Both the position numbers and the translations under genes were made by a program. Below are positions 1 to 5,211 of a stretch of 25,222 nucleotides of DNA, piece after piece; within the stretch, counting starts at the first letter, position 1; the number at the start of each line of letters is the position of its first letter. This DNA is from a virus. The stretch covers positions 1 to 25,222 of the IMG/VR virus record IMGVR_UViG_3300008113_000463; one strand, written 5' to 3'. Under the pieces are notes generated by a model that did not search any database, was not told the DNA's origin, and worked only from the letters and a program-made list of their open reading frames with translations.

Positions 1-75
1 GGTATTCACTACCAAGATGACCTAGAAGAAGATGACTGGTCAACTGTTGAAAGTGGTCTCTTTGGAGATTGCTAA
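1..75 (+). CDS. C-terminal end of an acidic hypothetical protein (5' partial)
   Basis: The window opens inside a reading frame that ends with TAA at 73-75. The 24 visible residues are very acidic and end FGDC. A hairpin follows 2 bases after the stop, so this is the last gene of its transcription unit. The upstream part is outside the window and no family can be assigned. Its acidic composition matches the other small left-arm proteins. Confidence 0.7.
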   Translation, partial: GIHYQDDLEEDDWSTVESGLFGDC

Positions 76-77
76 CA

Positions 78-93
78 GCACCCTTCGGGGTGC
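78..93 (+). terminator. TTCG-tetraloop hairpin after the partial gene
   Basis: A perfect 6-bp stem (GCACCC/GGGTGC) is closed by a TTCG tetraloop directly after the stop codon. No T-run follows, so termination may be weak or the hairpin may act as a 3' stabiliser. Similar CCC-TTCG-GGG hairpins recur at 747-766 and 2061-2076. The 3' arm runs into a GCCGACC box (92-98). Confidence 0.55.
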
Positions 94-118
94 CGACCCA
101 CGACACGCCCGAAATGAT

Positions 119-190
119 TTACGATAAGAAAAATATTCTCCCAAAAAAGGTGTGTCGCTATTGACCAATGTCAGTGGTAGGCTGTATAAT
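119..190 (+). promoter_or_regulatory. Regulatory cassette: 28-bp element plus TGTCAGTGGT promoter (copy 1)
   Basis: The 28-bp element occupies 119-146 (TTACGA at 119, CCC at 140-142). The promoter has TGTCAGTGGT at 169-178, a 6-bp gap and TATAAT at 185-190. A TTGACC at 161-166 could be a -35 box with an 18-bp spacer. Element start to -10 start is 66 bp. A GCCGACC box lies upstream at 92-98. The promoter should drive 223-736. Confidence 0.75.
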
Positions 191-222
191 AATAACATCA
201 AGAAAAGAATAGGAAAATAAAA

Positions 223-414
223 ATGGAAAAAAGATACTCATTTGGTGGTTTTAGTTTTGGCTCTAACGGACTATTCCAACTAACAATCAGCACAATCAAC
301 CCAACAAAAGAGTTTGGCTCAACTCACACAATGGAGTTAGGCGTAGAACTAACACCAGCAGAACGCCAAGAACTAATCACAATTCTACTACTAGCAGAGA
401 AAGAAGATAACTAA
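223..414 (+). CDS. Hypothetical protein, 63 aa
   Basis: First gene of a three-gene operon (223-414, 414-605, 605-736) behind the promoter at 169-190. The start ATG follows an A-rich leader with a GGA at 212-214 as a weak ribosome-binding site. The N-terminal half is glycine- and serine-rich with short beta-prone stretches. The C-terminal half, from about residue 40, looks like one amphipathic helix (LTPAERQELITILLLAEKE). The LTPAERQEL pattern is common at domain edges of small phage proteins but identifies no family. The stop overlaps the next start as TAATG, so translation is probably coupled. Confidence 0.8.
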   Translation: MEKRYSFGGFSFGSNGLFQLTISTINPTKEFGSTHTMELGVELTPAERQELITILLLAEKEDN

Positions 415-605
415 TGATGACACGCAAGGACTATGTTGCTACCGCTGAAATTCTAGCAGAGAGTAGAGATGGTTTGCTCTCTATGGGATTAGATGGCGAA
501 AGAATTTTTGAGAGCCTAGTAAGTGATTTTATTTCTATGTTCCAAGAAGACAACGACAGATTTATTGTTAGCAAGTTTGCTGACGCTTGCTGGGAAGGAA
601 ACTAA
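414..605 (+). CDS. Hypothetical phage protein, 63 aa (MTRKDYVATAEIL type)
   Basis: Starts at the first of two consecutive ATG codons, overlapping the previous stop; starting at 417 would lose one residue. The sequence is a small all-helical protein with an MTRKDYVATAEIL start and a FISMFQEDNDRF segment. I recognise this as a pattern seen in many phage hypothetical proteins, where a conserved aromatic/acidic helix precedes an F..F..AC ending. No function is established for such proteins. It is the middle gene of its operon. Confidence 0.85.
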   Translation: MMTRKDYVATAEILAESRDGLLSMGLDGERIFESLVSDFISMFQEDNDRFIVSKFADACWEGN

Positions 606-736
606 TGGAAATTATTTTATTGCTAGGCTATGTGCCAGTTGTTGTTTATTTATTTTGGCAAAGTTATTTGCTCAACCAATTACAGCAGTTAGCAAACAAA
701 CAGCACGAAGAAATAAAAAGACTAAAGCCATTTTAG
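605..736 (+). CDS. Small single-pass membrane protein, 43 aa
   Basis: The ATG overlaps the upstream TAA (TAATG) and the frame runs to TAG at 734-736. Residues 2-18 form one hydrophobic segment (EIILLLGYVPVVVYLFW), followed by a charged helix rich in Q, K and E that could form a coiled coil. This gives a membrane anchor with a short soluble tail. The function is unknown. A longer frame over the same DNA (523-798) is a shadow, because this frame is coupled to its neighbour and ends just before the hairpin at 747. Confidence 0.75.
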   Translation: MEIILLLGYVPVVVYLFWQSYLLNQLQQLANKQHEEIKRLKPF

Positions 737-746
737 TTTTAGCAAT

Positions 747-766
747 CGCTACCCTTCGGGGTGGCG
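747..766 (+). terminator. Hairpin with TTCG loop ending the first operon
   Basis: An 8-bp stem with one G-T pair (747-754 with 759-766) is closed by TTCG at 755-758. No clear T-run follows. It lies 10 bases after the stop of the 43-aa gene and 5 bases before a reverse-oriented GCCGACC box (772-778). Confidence 0.6.
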
Positions 767-798
767 GTTGTGGTCGGCAGCCAAAGATAACGATTTAA

Positions 799-857
799 TT
801 AAGAACATTAAAAAAGGTTCCCGAAATCCCCACAATGTCAGTGGTGTAATGTATAAT
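799..857 (+). promoter_or_regulatory. Regulatory cassette: 28-bp element plus TGTCAGTGGT promoter (copy 2)
   Basis: The element at 799-826 begins TTAAGAA instead of TTACGAA but keeps CCC at 820-822. TGTCAGTGGT at 836-845, a 6-bp gap and TATAAT at 852-857 form the promoter. Element start to -10 start is 53 bp. Only 6 bases separate the -10 box from the ATG at 864, so the transcript should begin at the start codon. Confidence 0.8.
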
Positions 858-863
858 AGGACT

Positions 864-1034
864 ATGAAGAAAAGAAAGCCACCACTAAATAAAGTTGCTC
901 AGGCAACACGCAACGCACACTCAGCAGAACTTTTTAGAAGTCTGTTGCTAAACAAGCACATTGTCGCTACACCTGCCACTCGCAAGGGTAGTCGCAAAGC
1001 CAACATCACTAACGCTATCAAGGAGTATAACTAA
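864..1034 (+). CDS. Small basic hypothetical protein, 56 aa (leaderless)
   Basis: The frame could be extended upstream to a TTG at 768, but that would run back through the promoter, so ATG 864 is chosen. With TATAAT ending at 857 the mRNA should start at or next to the A of ATG, a leaderless gene as is common in Actinobacteria. The protein is strongly basic (MKKRKPPLNK start, later TRKGSRK), which suggests nucleic-acid or ribosome contact, though that is only inference. The stop overlaps the next ATG (TAATG). Confidence 0.75.
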   Translation: MKKRKPPLNKVAQATRNAHSAELFRSLLLNKHIVATPATRKGSRKANITNAIKEYN

Positions 1035-1333
1035 TGGCTAAGAAAACAACTATTCACTTACAGGACATAACAGACCTGCCACTTGAACACCAGATACATC
1101 AAATCTTTATTGGTAAGGGTTTGCGTTCTACTTATGGCAACAGACTAAATCTAATAGAGTTAGCAGAAGAAATGGTATTTGCTCTTGACTTTGTAAATGA
1201 CGGAAATCCTGAACAACTTATCGCATTGAATACCCTGCCAGACCTAACAGGTGAAGACGGAGTTCCAGCGTTAGACCTAGTAAAGTATTTTGGATTAGAA
1301 GACTATGTTATGGAGAGTGTGCTAAATGGATAA
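1034..1333 (+). CDS. Hypothetical protein, 99 aa
   Basis: Translation is coupled to the preceding gene by TAATG, with an AAGGAG ribosome-binding site at 1019-1024 inside that gene. The protein begins MAKKTTIHLQD, then has mixed alpha/beta character and an acidic C-terminal half. No catalytic motif, metal-binding pattern or membrane segment is visible. It overlaps the next gene by 8 bp. I do not recognise the family. Confidence 0.8.
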   Translation: MAKKTTIHLQDITDLPLEHQIHQIFIGKGLRSTYGNRLNLIELAEEMVFALDFVNDGNPEQLIALNTLPDLTGEDGVPALDLVKYFGLEDYVMESVLNG

Positions 1334-1685
1334 GAAAACTATTATTGAGAAATACAGTATTGACCCTAATCAAACCTTAGATGTGTTTTATGAAAATGGT
1401 GAGGTGTGGTGTAGTGAAGATGGTGAGTGGTCAGTAATGCATTGTGGTGAAATGAGAGTTGATTACAATGGAGAGAGACTATACACAAACACAGACTTTA
1501 TCAAAGCAGGTCTAGACACAGATGACAAAGTTGGTGAAGCAGAGGGTAACGAAGAACTCTATTGGCACATGAACCCATGGTTTATTGTTGCTAAAAAAGA
1601 TGACCTAGATAATGAGTATGGCATTACAGGCAACATCGTTGATGCAATAGAGCAAGCCCTAGTTTTAGCCAATGTCAGTGGTTAG
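1326..1685 (+). CDS. Hypothetical acidic protein, 119 aa
   Basis: Third gene of the 864-1685 operon. It is acidic and rich in aromatic residues (WCSEDGEWSV, YWHMNPWF), with a beta-rich central part that may be a small single-domain fold. Its last codons (Asn-Val-Ser-Gly-stop) are also the TGTCAGTGGT box of the promoter for the next gene, so coding and control sequence are the same DNA. The function is unknown. Confidence 0.8.
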   Translation: MDKKTIIEKYSIDPNQTLDVFYENGEVWCSEDGEWSVMHCGEMRVDYNGERLYTNTDFIKAGLDTDDKVGEAEGNEELYWHMNPWFIVAKKDDLDNEYGITGNIVDAIEQALVLANVSG

Positions 1686-1694
1686 TAGTATAAT
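1673..1694 (+). promoter_or_regulatory. TGTCAGTGGT promoter embedded in a gene end (copy 3)
   Basis: TGTCAGTGGT at 1673-1682, a 6-bp gap and TATAAT at 1689-1694. No 28-bp element or TTGACA-like -35 box lies upstream. It should drive the 50-aa gene at 1719. Confidence 0.8.
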
Positions 1695-1718
1695 AAATCT
1701 ATCAAACAAAGGAATGGT

Positions 1719-1871
1719 ATGAAAGAAACAATAGTATTTGTAATTACCCATCGTGATGGCTCAGAGGTGAAACACGCCTATGACCTAGAACACAAAGATA
1801 AGGCTCGTGAGTTTTATAAAAAGTTGCTCAAAGATAACCTCATCATTGGCTGGGGTATTGAGGGTAAATAG
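1719..1871 (+). CDS. Hypothetical protein, 50 aa
   Basis: ATG 1719 is used because an ATG at 1714 is closed by a stop after two codons; AAAGGAA at 1708-1714 is the ribosome-binding site. The first third is a beta-prone stretch (TIVFVITHRDGSEV), followed by a basic helix (KDKAREFYKKLL) and a glycine-rich end. It stands alone between two TGTCAGTGGT promoters, so it is probably expressed separately. The family is not recognised. Confidence 0.75.
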   Translation: MKETIVFVITHRDGSEVKHAYDLEHKDKAREFYKKLLKDNLIIGWGIEGK

Positions 1872-1877
1872 TTTCAA

Positions 1878-1899
1878 TGTCAGTGGTCAGTAGTATAAT
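1878..1899 (+). promoter_or_regulatory. TGTCAGTGGT promoter (copy 4)
   Basis: TGTCAGTGGT at 1878-1887, a 6-bp gap and TATAAT at 1894-1899, starting 6 bases after the previous stop. No 28-bp element lies upstream. It drives the 43-aa gene at 1925. Confidence 0.8.
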
Positions 1900-1924
1900 A
1901 GTATTACTAAACAAGGAGAGATAA

Positions 1925-2056
1925 ATGGATAACGAAGATAAAGAATACATCACAGAAATCTTTGACCAGTTTCACAAAGGTGAGATAGATGTCTTAGACC
2001 TAATGGAAGAACTTGAGACTGCCAGATTTGATGGCGACATAATTGACTTCCTGTAA
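1925..2056 (+). CDS. Small acidic hypothetical protein, 43 aa
   Basis: An AAGGAGAG ribosome-binding site (1913-1920) sits 4 bases before the ATG. The protein is highly acidic and predicted helical (MDNEDKEYITEIF, then DLMEELETARFDGDIIDFL). Such short acidic phage proteins can act as nucleic-acid mimics or inhibitors of host enzymes, but nothing here proves it. It is a single-gene unit between its own promoter and the hairpin at 2061. Confidence 0.75.
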   Translation: MDNEDKEYITEIFDQFHKGEIDVLDLMEELETARFDGDIIDFL

Positions 2057-2060
2057 AGGT

Positions 2061-2076
2061 TAGCCCTTCGGGGTTG
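2061..2076 (+). terminator. TTCG-loop hairpin after the 43-aa gene
   Basis: A CCC-TTCG-GGG core (2064-2073) is extended by weaker A-T and G-T pairs. A GCCGACC box follows immediately at 2076-2082. There is no T-run. Confidence 0.45.
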
Positions 2077-2100
2077 CCGACCGCCAAGGTAACGTTTCAG

Positions 2101-2159
2101 TTACGATACATTAAAAACGCTCCCTAAATATTGCTAATGTCAGAGGTATCAAGTATAAT
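2101..2159 (+). promoter_or_regulatory. Regulatory cassette: 28-bp element plus promoter (copy 5)
   Basis: The element lies at 2101-2128 (TTACGAT, CCC at 2122-2124). The promoter box at 2138-2147 reads TGTCAGAGGT (one change), then a 6-bp gap and TATAAT at 2154-2159. Element start to -10 start is 53 bp, as in copy 2. Confidence 0.8.
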
Positions 2160-2186
2160 TATACTATCAAAAGAAAAGGAAACCCT

Positions 2187-2708
2187 ATGCAGATAAACAG
2201 CGAACTAATAATTGCAGAACTATCTTCAGACTGCACTTGCCTAAACTACAATGAAGAAACTGGCGAAGACGAGCCAATGGAATACTGCTATGGTGATTGC
2301 TGGGAGATGCAAAAAGAAGATACCGCTTATGTTATTGGTGAGTGGCAGAAACTAAACGAGATAGAAGAAGATGACTTTATCATAATCAATGGTAGGGGAA
2401 TGACTTGGCAAAACTTAGAAGGCTCTGCCAAAACTACACTAGATAATCTTTCTAACATTTTGACTATCAACGGAGACTTCCGTATCACTTGGACACTTCA
2501 CGAAGAGACTAAGAAACTTACTGCTAGGCGTTCATCTCACGATGAGCCAATGGGTGCTAATTTTGAGATTGACTTTATCAAAACGCTACCCTGCAACGAA
2601 TGTGGAGAACTAATCAACGCAGAGATACACGCAGAAGAACTTGGTATGTGTCTTGACTGCTCTAACGCATACTTTACACACGAAGACGAAGAACCTGTTG
2701 ACTTGTAA
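2187..2708 (+). CDS. Zinc-ribbon hypothetical protein, 173 aa
   Basis: An AAAAGGAAA ribosome-binding site precedes the ATG. The N-terminal part has a cysteine-rich acidic patch (CTC, then CYGDC). The middle part alternates strands and loops. The C-terminal 40 residues hold two CxxC pairs (CNEC and CLDC) about 20 residues apart, a typical zinc ribbon. The protein is strongly acidic overall. Zinc ribbons of this sort mediate protein or nucleic-acid contacts in many small phage proteins, but the exact role is unknown. The end of the gene carries the -35 box of the next promoter. Confidence 0.85.
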   Translation: MQINSELIIAELSSDCTCLNYNEETGEDEPMEYCYGDCWEMQKEDTAYVIGEWQKLNEIEEDDFIIINGRGMTWQNLEGSAKTTLDNLSNILTINGDFRITWTLHEETKKLTARRSSHDEPMGANFEIDFIKTLPCNECGELINAEIHAEELGMCLDCSNAYFTHEDEEPVDL

Positions 2709-2726
2709 GGAGTAGTGTGGGACAAT
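2698..2726 (+). promoter_or_regulatory. Sigma-A-type promoter overlapping the end of a gene
   Basis: TTGACT (2698-2703), a 17-bp spacer and GACAAT (2721-2726). Five bases after the -10 box comes the ATG of a 19-codon frame, so the transcript would be essentially leaderless. The same GACAAT-type -10 is used at 5381. Confidence 0.55.
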
Positions 2727-2731
2727 AGAGT

Positions 2732-2791
2732 ATGGAAACTATAATACTAATAATTGGACTAGCCTTGTTGCTATTTTTTCTAAATCAATAA
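2732..2791 (+). CDS. Candidate 19-aa hydrophobic micropeptide
   Basis: A frame of 19 codons runs from ATG 2732 to TAA 2789-2791. The peptide is almost entirely hydrophobic (METIILIIGLALLLFFLNQ) and would span a membrane once. A promoter with good spacing ends 5 bases upstream and a strong hairpin follows 2 bases downstream, so it forms its own small unit. There is no ribosome-binding site close to the ATG, which fits leaderless translation. It could instead be the start of a non-coding leader; confidence is moderate. Confidence 0.45.
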   Translation: METIILIIGLALLLFFLNQ

Positions 2792-2793
2792 TT

Positions 2794-2818
2794 CTGCTAC
2801 CCCCGAAAGGGGGTGCAG
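2794..2818 (+). terminator. GAAA-loop hairpin
   Basis: CTGC, a bulged T, then ACCCCC, loop GAAA, GGGGGT, GCAG: ten base pairs with one bulge. It is followed by a GCCGACC box (2823-2829) rather than a T-run. Confidence 0.6.
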
Positions 2819-2853
2819 GACTGCCGACCAAAAATAACGAAACGATAACAAGT

Positions 2854-2903
2854 TTAAGAAACACCGCAAATGTCCCCTAAATGTCAGTGGTAGCCCTTAT
2901 ACT
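2854..2903 (+). promoter_or_regulatory. Regulatory cassette: 28-bp element plus TGTCAGTGGT promoter (copy 6)
   Basis: The element at 2854-2881 starts TTAAGAA and has CCCC at 2874-2877. It abuts TGTCAGTGGT (2882-2891), then a 6-bp gap and TATACT (2898-2903). Element start to -10 start is 44 bp, one helical turn shorter than copies 2 and 5. It drives the gene at 2935. Confidence 0.8.
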
Positions 2904-2934
2904 AGTATTACATCAAAAGAAAGAAGAAAAACAA

Positions 2935-3360
2935 ATGGAAGAAAACACTAACCCTACAAGCAACCACCCTGTTCTGTTCGCATTGAACAACAAGATTACA
3001 GAACTAACAGCCCTAAATGTTCAGCACGAAGAAACTATCAAGAACCTATTTGAAGCACTTGGTATGATGACTAAAAATGTTGAAGCACTTGAAGACTGGT
3101 TGAAAGAAGCACTTACCATTACAGGTGAGATTGAGTTTGATACAGCACAAGAGATAGCAGAGATTTTTGGTTTCTCGCTAACAGAAGAAGTTGAAATGGA
3201 ATTGACTTTCAAGGTATCAGCAACTTTCACTGTTCCTATTGGGTTTGACCACGACAGCCTCGCTAGTGATTTTGGTATCACAGAGAACCCACTAGGCGTA
3301 GCAGAAGAATACCTAGATAATTCATCTTGGGAATTAGATGACTGGAACATCACATCTTAG
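2935..3360 (+). CDS. Hypothetical protein with coiled coil, 141 aa
   Basis: The frame is open back to an ATG at 2881, but that ATG is part of the promoter box, so the start is placed at ATG 2935 behind AAAGAAGAAAAA. Residues about 15-60 are a long polar helix with heptad character (ALNNKITELTALNVQHEETI), suggesting a coiled coil and oligomerisation. Residues about 60-80 are acidic and helical. The C-terminal half has a beta segment (VEMELTFKVSATFTVPIG) and an acidic end. The function is unknown. It is the only gene between its promoter and the structured region at 3361-3548. Confidence 0.8.
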   Translation: MEENTNPTSNHPVLFALNNKITELTALNVQHEETIKNLFEALGMMTKNVEALEDWLKEALTITGEIEFDTAQEIAEIFGFSLTEEVEMELTFKVSATFTVPIGFDHDSLASDFGITENPLGVAEEYLDNSSWELDDWNITS

Positions 3361-3548
3361 GCAGTTCCCTTTCTTTTCTGCCTAACACACCTGAGCAAGT
3401 GTAAAAACTGCTCATAGAACTCTAACTAGATACCTAGGCTCTATGCTAGTTAGCGGAATGGCTGGTTCGTCAATTCAGCAAGTCGTGGCATGTTCGCAAG
3501 AAGTCATGGCGATACCTGAGCAAGTATAAAAACTGCTCATCTTTTTGC
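3361..3548 (+). ncRNA. Candidate structured RNA or 3' UTR with repeated hairpins
   Basis: This gene-free stretch is rich in pairing. There is a TTAGGCAG/CTGCCTAA hairpin around 3358-3386, a TGAGC-A-AGT hairpin at 3392-3414, a perfect CTAACTAG/CTAGTTAG stem near 3421-3454, and a second copy of the TGAGC hairpin at 3517-3539 followed by TCTTTTT. The two TGAGC hairpins bracket the region and differ by one loop base. A variant with compensatory changes occurs at 5183-5203. No reading frame fits. It may be a 3' UTR or a separately acting RNA; no known family is recognised. Confidence 0.5.
3517..3547 (+). terminator. Intrinsic terminator
   Basis: Stem TGAGC (3517-3521) with GCTCA (3535-3539), a bulged A, inner AGT/ACT pairs and a six-base loop, followed by T-rich 3540-3546. 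It closes the unit beginning at 2898. A GTCGGC box follows at 3549-3554. Confidence 0.75.
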
Positions 3549-3577
3549 GTCGGCACAGATAACAAACGCATAACCAT

Positions 3578-3629
3578 TTACGAAACACCTTACGAAACCC
3601 TTGACATTTCTCCTGAATAATGGGATAAT
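3578..3629 (+). promoter_or_regulatory. 28-bp element overlapping a sigma-A promoter
   Basis: A TTACGAA half-copy lies at 3578-3584. The full element is at 3590-3617 (TTACGAA, CTCC at 3610-3613). TTGACA (3601-3606), a 17-bp spacer and GATAAT (3624-3629) form the promoter, so the -35 box is embedded in the element. Element start to -10 start is 34 bp, the same as at 5347-5381. It drives 3657-4129. Confidence 0.8.
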
Positions 3630-3656
3630 TTAGTATCAACTAAAAAAAGGATACCT

Positions 3657-3905
3657 ATGATAAACCCTGACCTTATTCTACCTTTCTATGTTTCACCTAA
3701 CGGAGATTATGGGGACGCTACTGGTTTAGTAGTGATTGATGTTCAAGACTTTGATGACCATTTCTTTGGATACCTTGACGAGTGTAGCGATTGGCTAAGA
3801 CCTAGTTATGCTGAATGGTTTGAAGACAACCCACACGACCTAGAGACAAGCATTGAAGATGGCTGTGATGTCTGTAAGGACTGGATAGATTGGGCAAAGG
3901 CATAA
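3657..3905 (+). CDS. Acidic hypothetical protein, 82 aa
   Basis: An AAAAAAGGATACC ribosome-binding site precedes the ATG. The protein is acidic and rich in aspartate and tryptophan. A DATGLVVIDVQDFDDHFFGYLDE segment is followed by a helical half ending CDVCKDWIDWAKA, whose CxxC pair might bind metal together with a partner. It overlaps the next gene as TAATG. No family is recognised. Confidence 0.8.
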   Translation: MINPDLILPFYVSPNGDYGDATGLVVIDVQDFDDHFFGYLDECSDWLRPSYAEWFEDNPHDLETSIEDGCDVCKDWIDWAKA

Positions 3906-4129
3906 TGGCAGATAACGAATGGGTACAATGCAACATGTGTGCAAAGGTTTATGATGACATGGAGATAAAGGAATGCGAAGAGTGTAAGACAGACGCTTAC
4001 CTGTATGAGCAAAGAGAACTGAATGAGCCTTGGGGTCTAAAGGCTTCAAGAGGATACTCAATCTACGGACAGGAAACAGGGCTACACGATAGCGACTTTG
4101 TTCATATAGATAATGATTTCCGTGTCTAA
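3905..4129 (+). CDS. Small zinc-ribbon protein, 74 aa
   Basis: ATG 3905 overlaps the upstream stop; an in-frame TTG at 3890 would add five residues but is less likely. Two CxxC pairs (CNMC at residues 9-12 and CEEC about 17 residues later) form a classic small zinc ribbon. The remaining 45 residues are polar with a DNDFRV end. Its role is unknown, but its coupling to the 82-aa protein suggests the two act together. A TGTCAGTGGT promoter begins immediately after its stop. Confidence 0.8.
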   Translation: MADNEWVQCNMCAKVYDDMEIKECEECKTDAYLYEQRELNEPWGLKASRGYSIYGQETGLHDSDFVHIDNDFRV

Positions 4130-4151
4130 TGTCAGTGGTATCAAGTATAAT
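4130..4151 (+). promoter_or_regulatory. TGTCAGTGGT promoter (copy 7)
   Basis: TGTCAGTGGT at 4130-4139, a 6-bp gap and TATAAT at 4146-4151. It begins directly after the TAA of the preceding gene and has no 28-bp element upstream. It drives the 59-aa gene at 4174. Confidence 0.8.
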
Positions 4152-4173
4152 AGTAATCTAACAAAGGAAGATA

Positions 4174-4353
4174 ATGGAATTAGATAAAGCATACGAAATA
4201 GTATTAGCAGACTTAGAAGAAAGAAACTCACACACAATAGGAAGACTATTGCGTTGGGACATAACAGGTCAGGAAGACGAGATAATGTATCGTGCTTGGT
4301 TGGTTGCTAAAACTTTTATTGAGCAGTATGAATGGGAAAAGGCTAGGGCTTAG
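4174..4353 (+). CDS. Helical hypothetical protein, 59 aa
   Basis: AAAGGAAG at 4163-4170 is a good ribosome-binding site. The protein looks all-helical: an acidic N-terminal helix (MELDKAYEIVLADLEERN), a middle segment (GRLLRWDITGQEDEIMYRAWL) and a C-terminal helix ending EWEKARA. The function is unknown. Its last codons form the 5' arm of the terminator at 4343-4366, so stop codon and terminator loop coincide. Confidence 0.75.
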   Translation: MELDKAYEIVLADLEERNSHTIGRLLRWDITGQEDEIMYRAWLVAKTFIEQYEWEKARA

Positions 4354-4366
4354 GCTCTAGTTTTTT
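4343..4366 (+). terminator. Intrinsic terminator overlapping a stop codon
   Basis: CTAGGGC (4343-4349) pairs with GCTCTAG (4354-4360) around a TTAG loop, with one G-T pair, followed by six T (4361-4366). The TAG stop lies in the loop. A GCCGACC box starts at 4367. Confidence 0.85.
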
Positions 4367-4399
4367 GCCGACCCCAAAAATAACAGAATGATAACGCTT

Positions 4400-4438
4400 T
4401 ACGAAATGCTTTACGAAACCCTTGACTTTTCCCCCATG
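4400..4438 (+). promoter_or_regulatory. Two tandem TTACGAA copies, the second a full 28-bp element
   Basis: TTTACGAAA occurs near 4399-4407. The full element at 4411-4438 has TTACGAA and CCCCC at 4431-4435. TTGACT at 4422-4427 sits where -35 boxes lie in the copies at 3590 and 5347, but no -10 box is visible 17 bp downstream, where the ATG of the next gene already begins. How this gene is transcribed is therefore unclear. Confidence 0.65.
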
Positions 4439-4443
4439 CAAAA

Positions 4444-4602
4444 ATGGAAACCACATTTTCCGTTCCAACTGTTGGCTCACAGTTCATTACTCAGCGAGCA
4501 GGTATCACTGGTATCGTTCAGGAAGTCATCAAAAACGCAACAGGTTCATACCGAATTCGTCTAGATGTAAATGGCGAAACTAGATGGACAACTGCCAAGT
4601 AG
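4444..4602 (+). CDS. Small beta-rich protein, 52 aa
   Basis: ATG 4444 opens a frame of 52 codons. The pattern (FSVPTVGSQFITQRAGITGIVQEV, then GSYRIRLDVNGETRWTTAK) has alternating strands and glycine turns of a small SH3-like or KOW-like barrel. Similar short proteins occur in actinobacterial phages as unnamed genes, as far as I recall. No ribosome-binding site is visible upstream, where the sequence is CCCCC ATG CAAAA, so the initiation signal is odd. A frame from ATG 4436 ends earlier and lacks such regular structure. Confidence 0.7.
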   Translation: METTFSVPTVGSQFITQRAGITGIVQEVIKNATGSYRIRLDVNGETRWTTAK

Positions 4603-4647
4603 TTCATAACAGAACTATAACATCTGGGTAAATGTCTAAACTGCCTA

Positions 4648-4676
4648 TTTACAATTCCCCCCTTATCCTGTATAAT
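4648..4676 (+). promoter_or_regulatory. Sigma-A-type promoter
   Basis: TTTACA (4648-4653), a 17-bp spacer and TATAAT (4671-4676). It is followed by the 145-aa gene at 4720. The CC(T)TATCCTGTAT stretch around the -10 box also occurs at the 8236 promoter. Confidence 0.75.
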
Positions 4677-4719
4677 TATCTTATACACAAAACCCACAAA
4701 TAGAAAGTAGTAAAACATT

Positions 4720-5157
4720 ATGGCTCGTTCAGTATCCGTAAAACTCCCAACATCAGTAGTAGTAGAGATGATTGAGAACAAGTTAGCAGAAATTGCTAAG
4801 GCAGAAACAGATTACCCTAAGTTGCTATCAGCATACAAGAAAGACATTATTTCTTTCACAGAAAACCTACTTGACTTGGCTAACAAGAACAAGAAGAATG
4901 TTGTTGATTATGGCGAGTATGAGTTTGAGGGTGGCAAAATTGCTATCAACAGCGATTGGCGTGGCTCTGTGTCTATTGCTCTTGGCAAGGACTTGGTTGC
5001 TAAACTTGGCACAAAGCCAGAGAAGCCTAGCGACCCTGACACTTGGCAGAACAAGGAAAAAAAGGAAAAGTTGGAGAAGACCCTAAAACTTCTCAAACTG
5101 ACTGACCAAGAAACAATCACATCAAGCACATACAACTCTGTTCTTGACCTGCTATAA
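4720..5157 (+). CDS. Hypothetical protein, 145 aa, lysine-rich coiled-coil type
   Basis: Single gene behind the promoter at 4648-4676. After MARSVSVKLPTSVVVEMIE comes a long helical region to about residue 60 rich in K and E. A short beta-prone centre follows (YGEYEFEGGKIAINSDWRGSVSIAL). The C-terminal part is a second lysine-rich helix (KEKKEKLEKTLKLLKL). It resembles phage proteins of unknown function; the VSVKLPTSVVVEMIE start is strand-then-helix, as in small DNA-binding proteins, but this is weak evidence. It ends before a complex terminator region. Confidence 0.8.
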   Translation: MARSVSVKLPTSVVVEMIENKLAEIAKAETDYPKLLSAYKKDIISFTENLLDLANKNKKNVVDYGEYEFEGGKIAINSDWRGSVSIALGKDLVAKLGTKPEKPSDPDTWQNKEKKEKLEKTLKLLKLTDQETITSSTYNSVLDLL

Positions 5158-5182
5158 ACCATAGGCTAACGCCTAAACACCT

Positions 5183-5203
5183 AAGCAAGTGTCTAAACTG
5201 CTT
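5183..5203 (+). repeat. Variant copy of the TGAGC-A-AGT hairpin
   Basis: AAGC, a bulged A, AGT, six-base loop, ACT, GCTT. Relative to the copies at 3392-3414 and 3517-3539, one G-C pair is replaced by A-T on both arms, a compensatory change. An AGGC/GCCT hairpin lies just upstream at about 5163-5174, as at 3361. Confidence 0.55.
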
Positions 5204-5211
5204 CCTGAATT

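Noticed and set aside
768-863. Longer form of the 56-aa gene starting at TTG 768
   Set aside because: It would translate through the GCCGACC box, the 28-bp element and the promoter; the leaderless ATG at 864 fits better.
2881-2934. Longer N-terminus of the 141-aa protein from ATG 2881
   Set aside because: That ATG is the start of the conserved TGTCAGTGGT promoter box and lies upstream of the -10 box.
3021-3353. Antisense frame of 110 codons on the minus strand
   Set aside because: It mirrors the 141-aa gene, is serine-rich as expected of antisense, and has no neighbours on that strand.
3390-3415. preQ1-type riboswitch because of the TAAAAACT stretch
   Set aside because: The pseudoknot layout is missing and the element lies after a gene, not before one.
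3440-3500. Possible tRNA because of a GGTTCG...-like T-arm
   Set aside because: No acceptor stem, anticodon arm or D-arm can be formed around it.
4436-4564. A frame from ATG 4436 overlapping the 52-aa gene
   Set aside because: Its composition is irregular and it is out of frame with the regular strand pattern of the 4444 frame.
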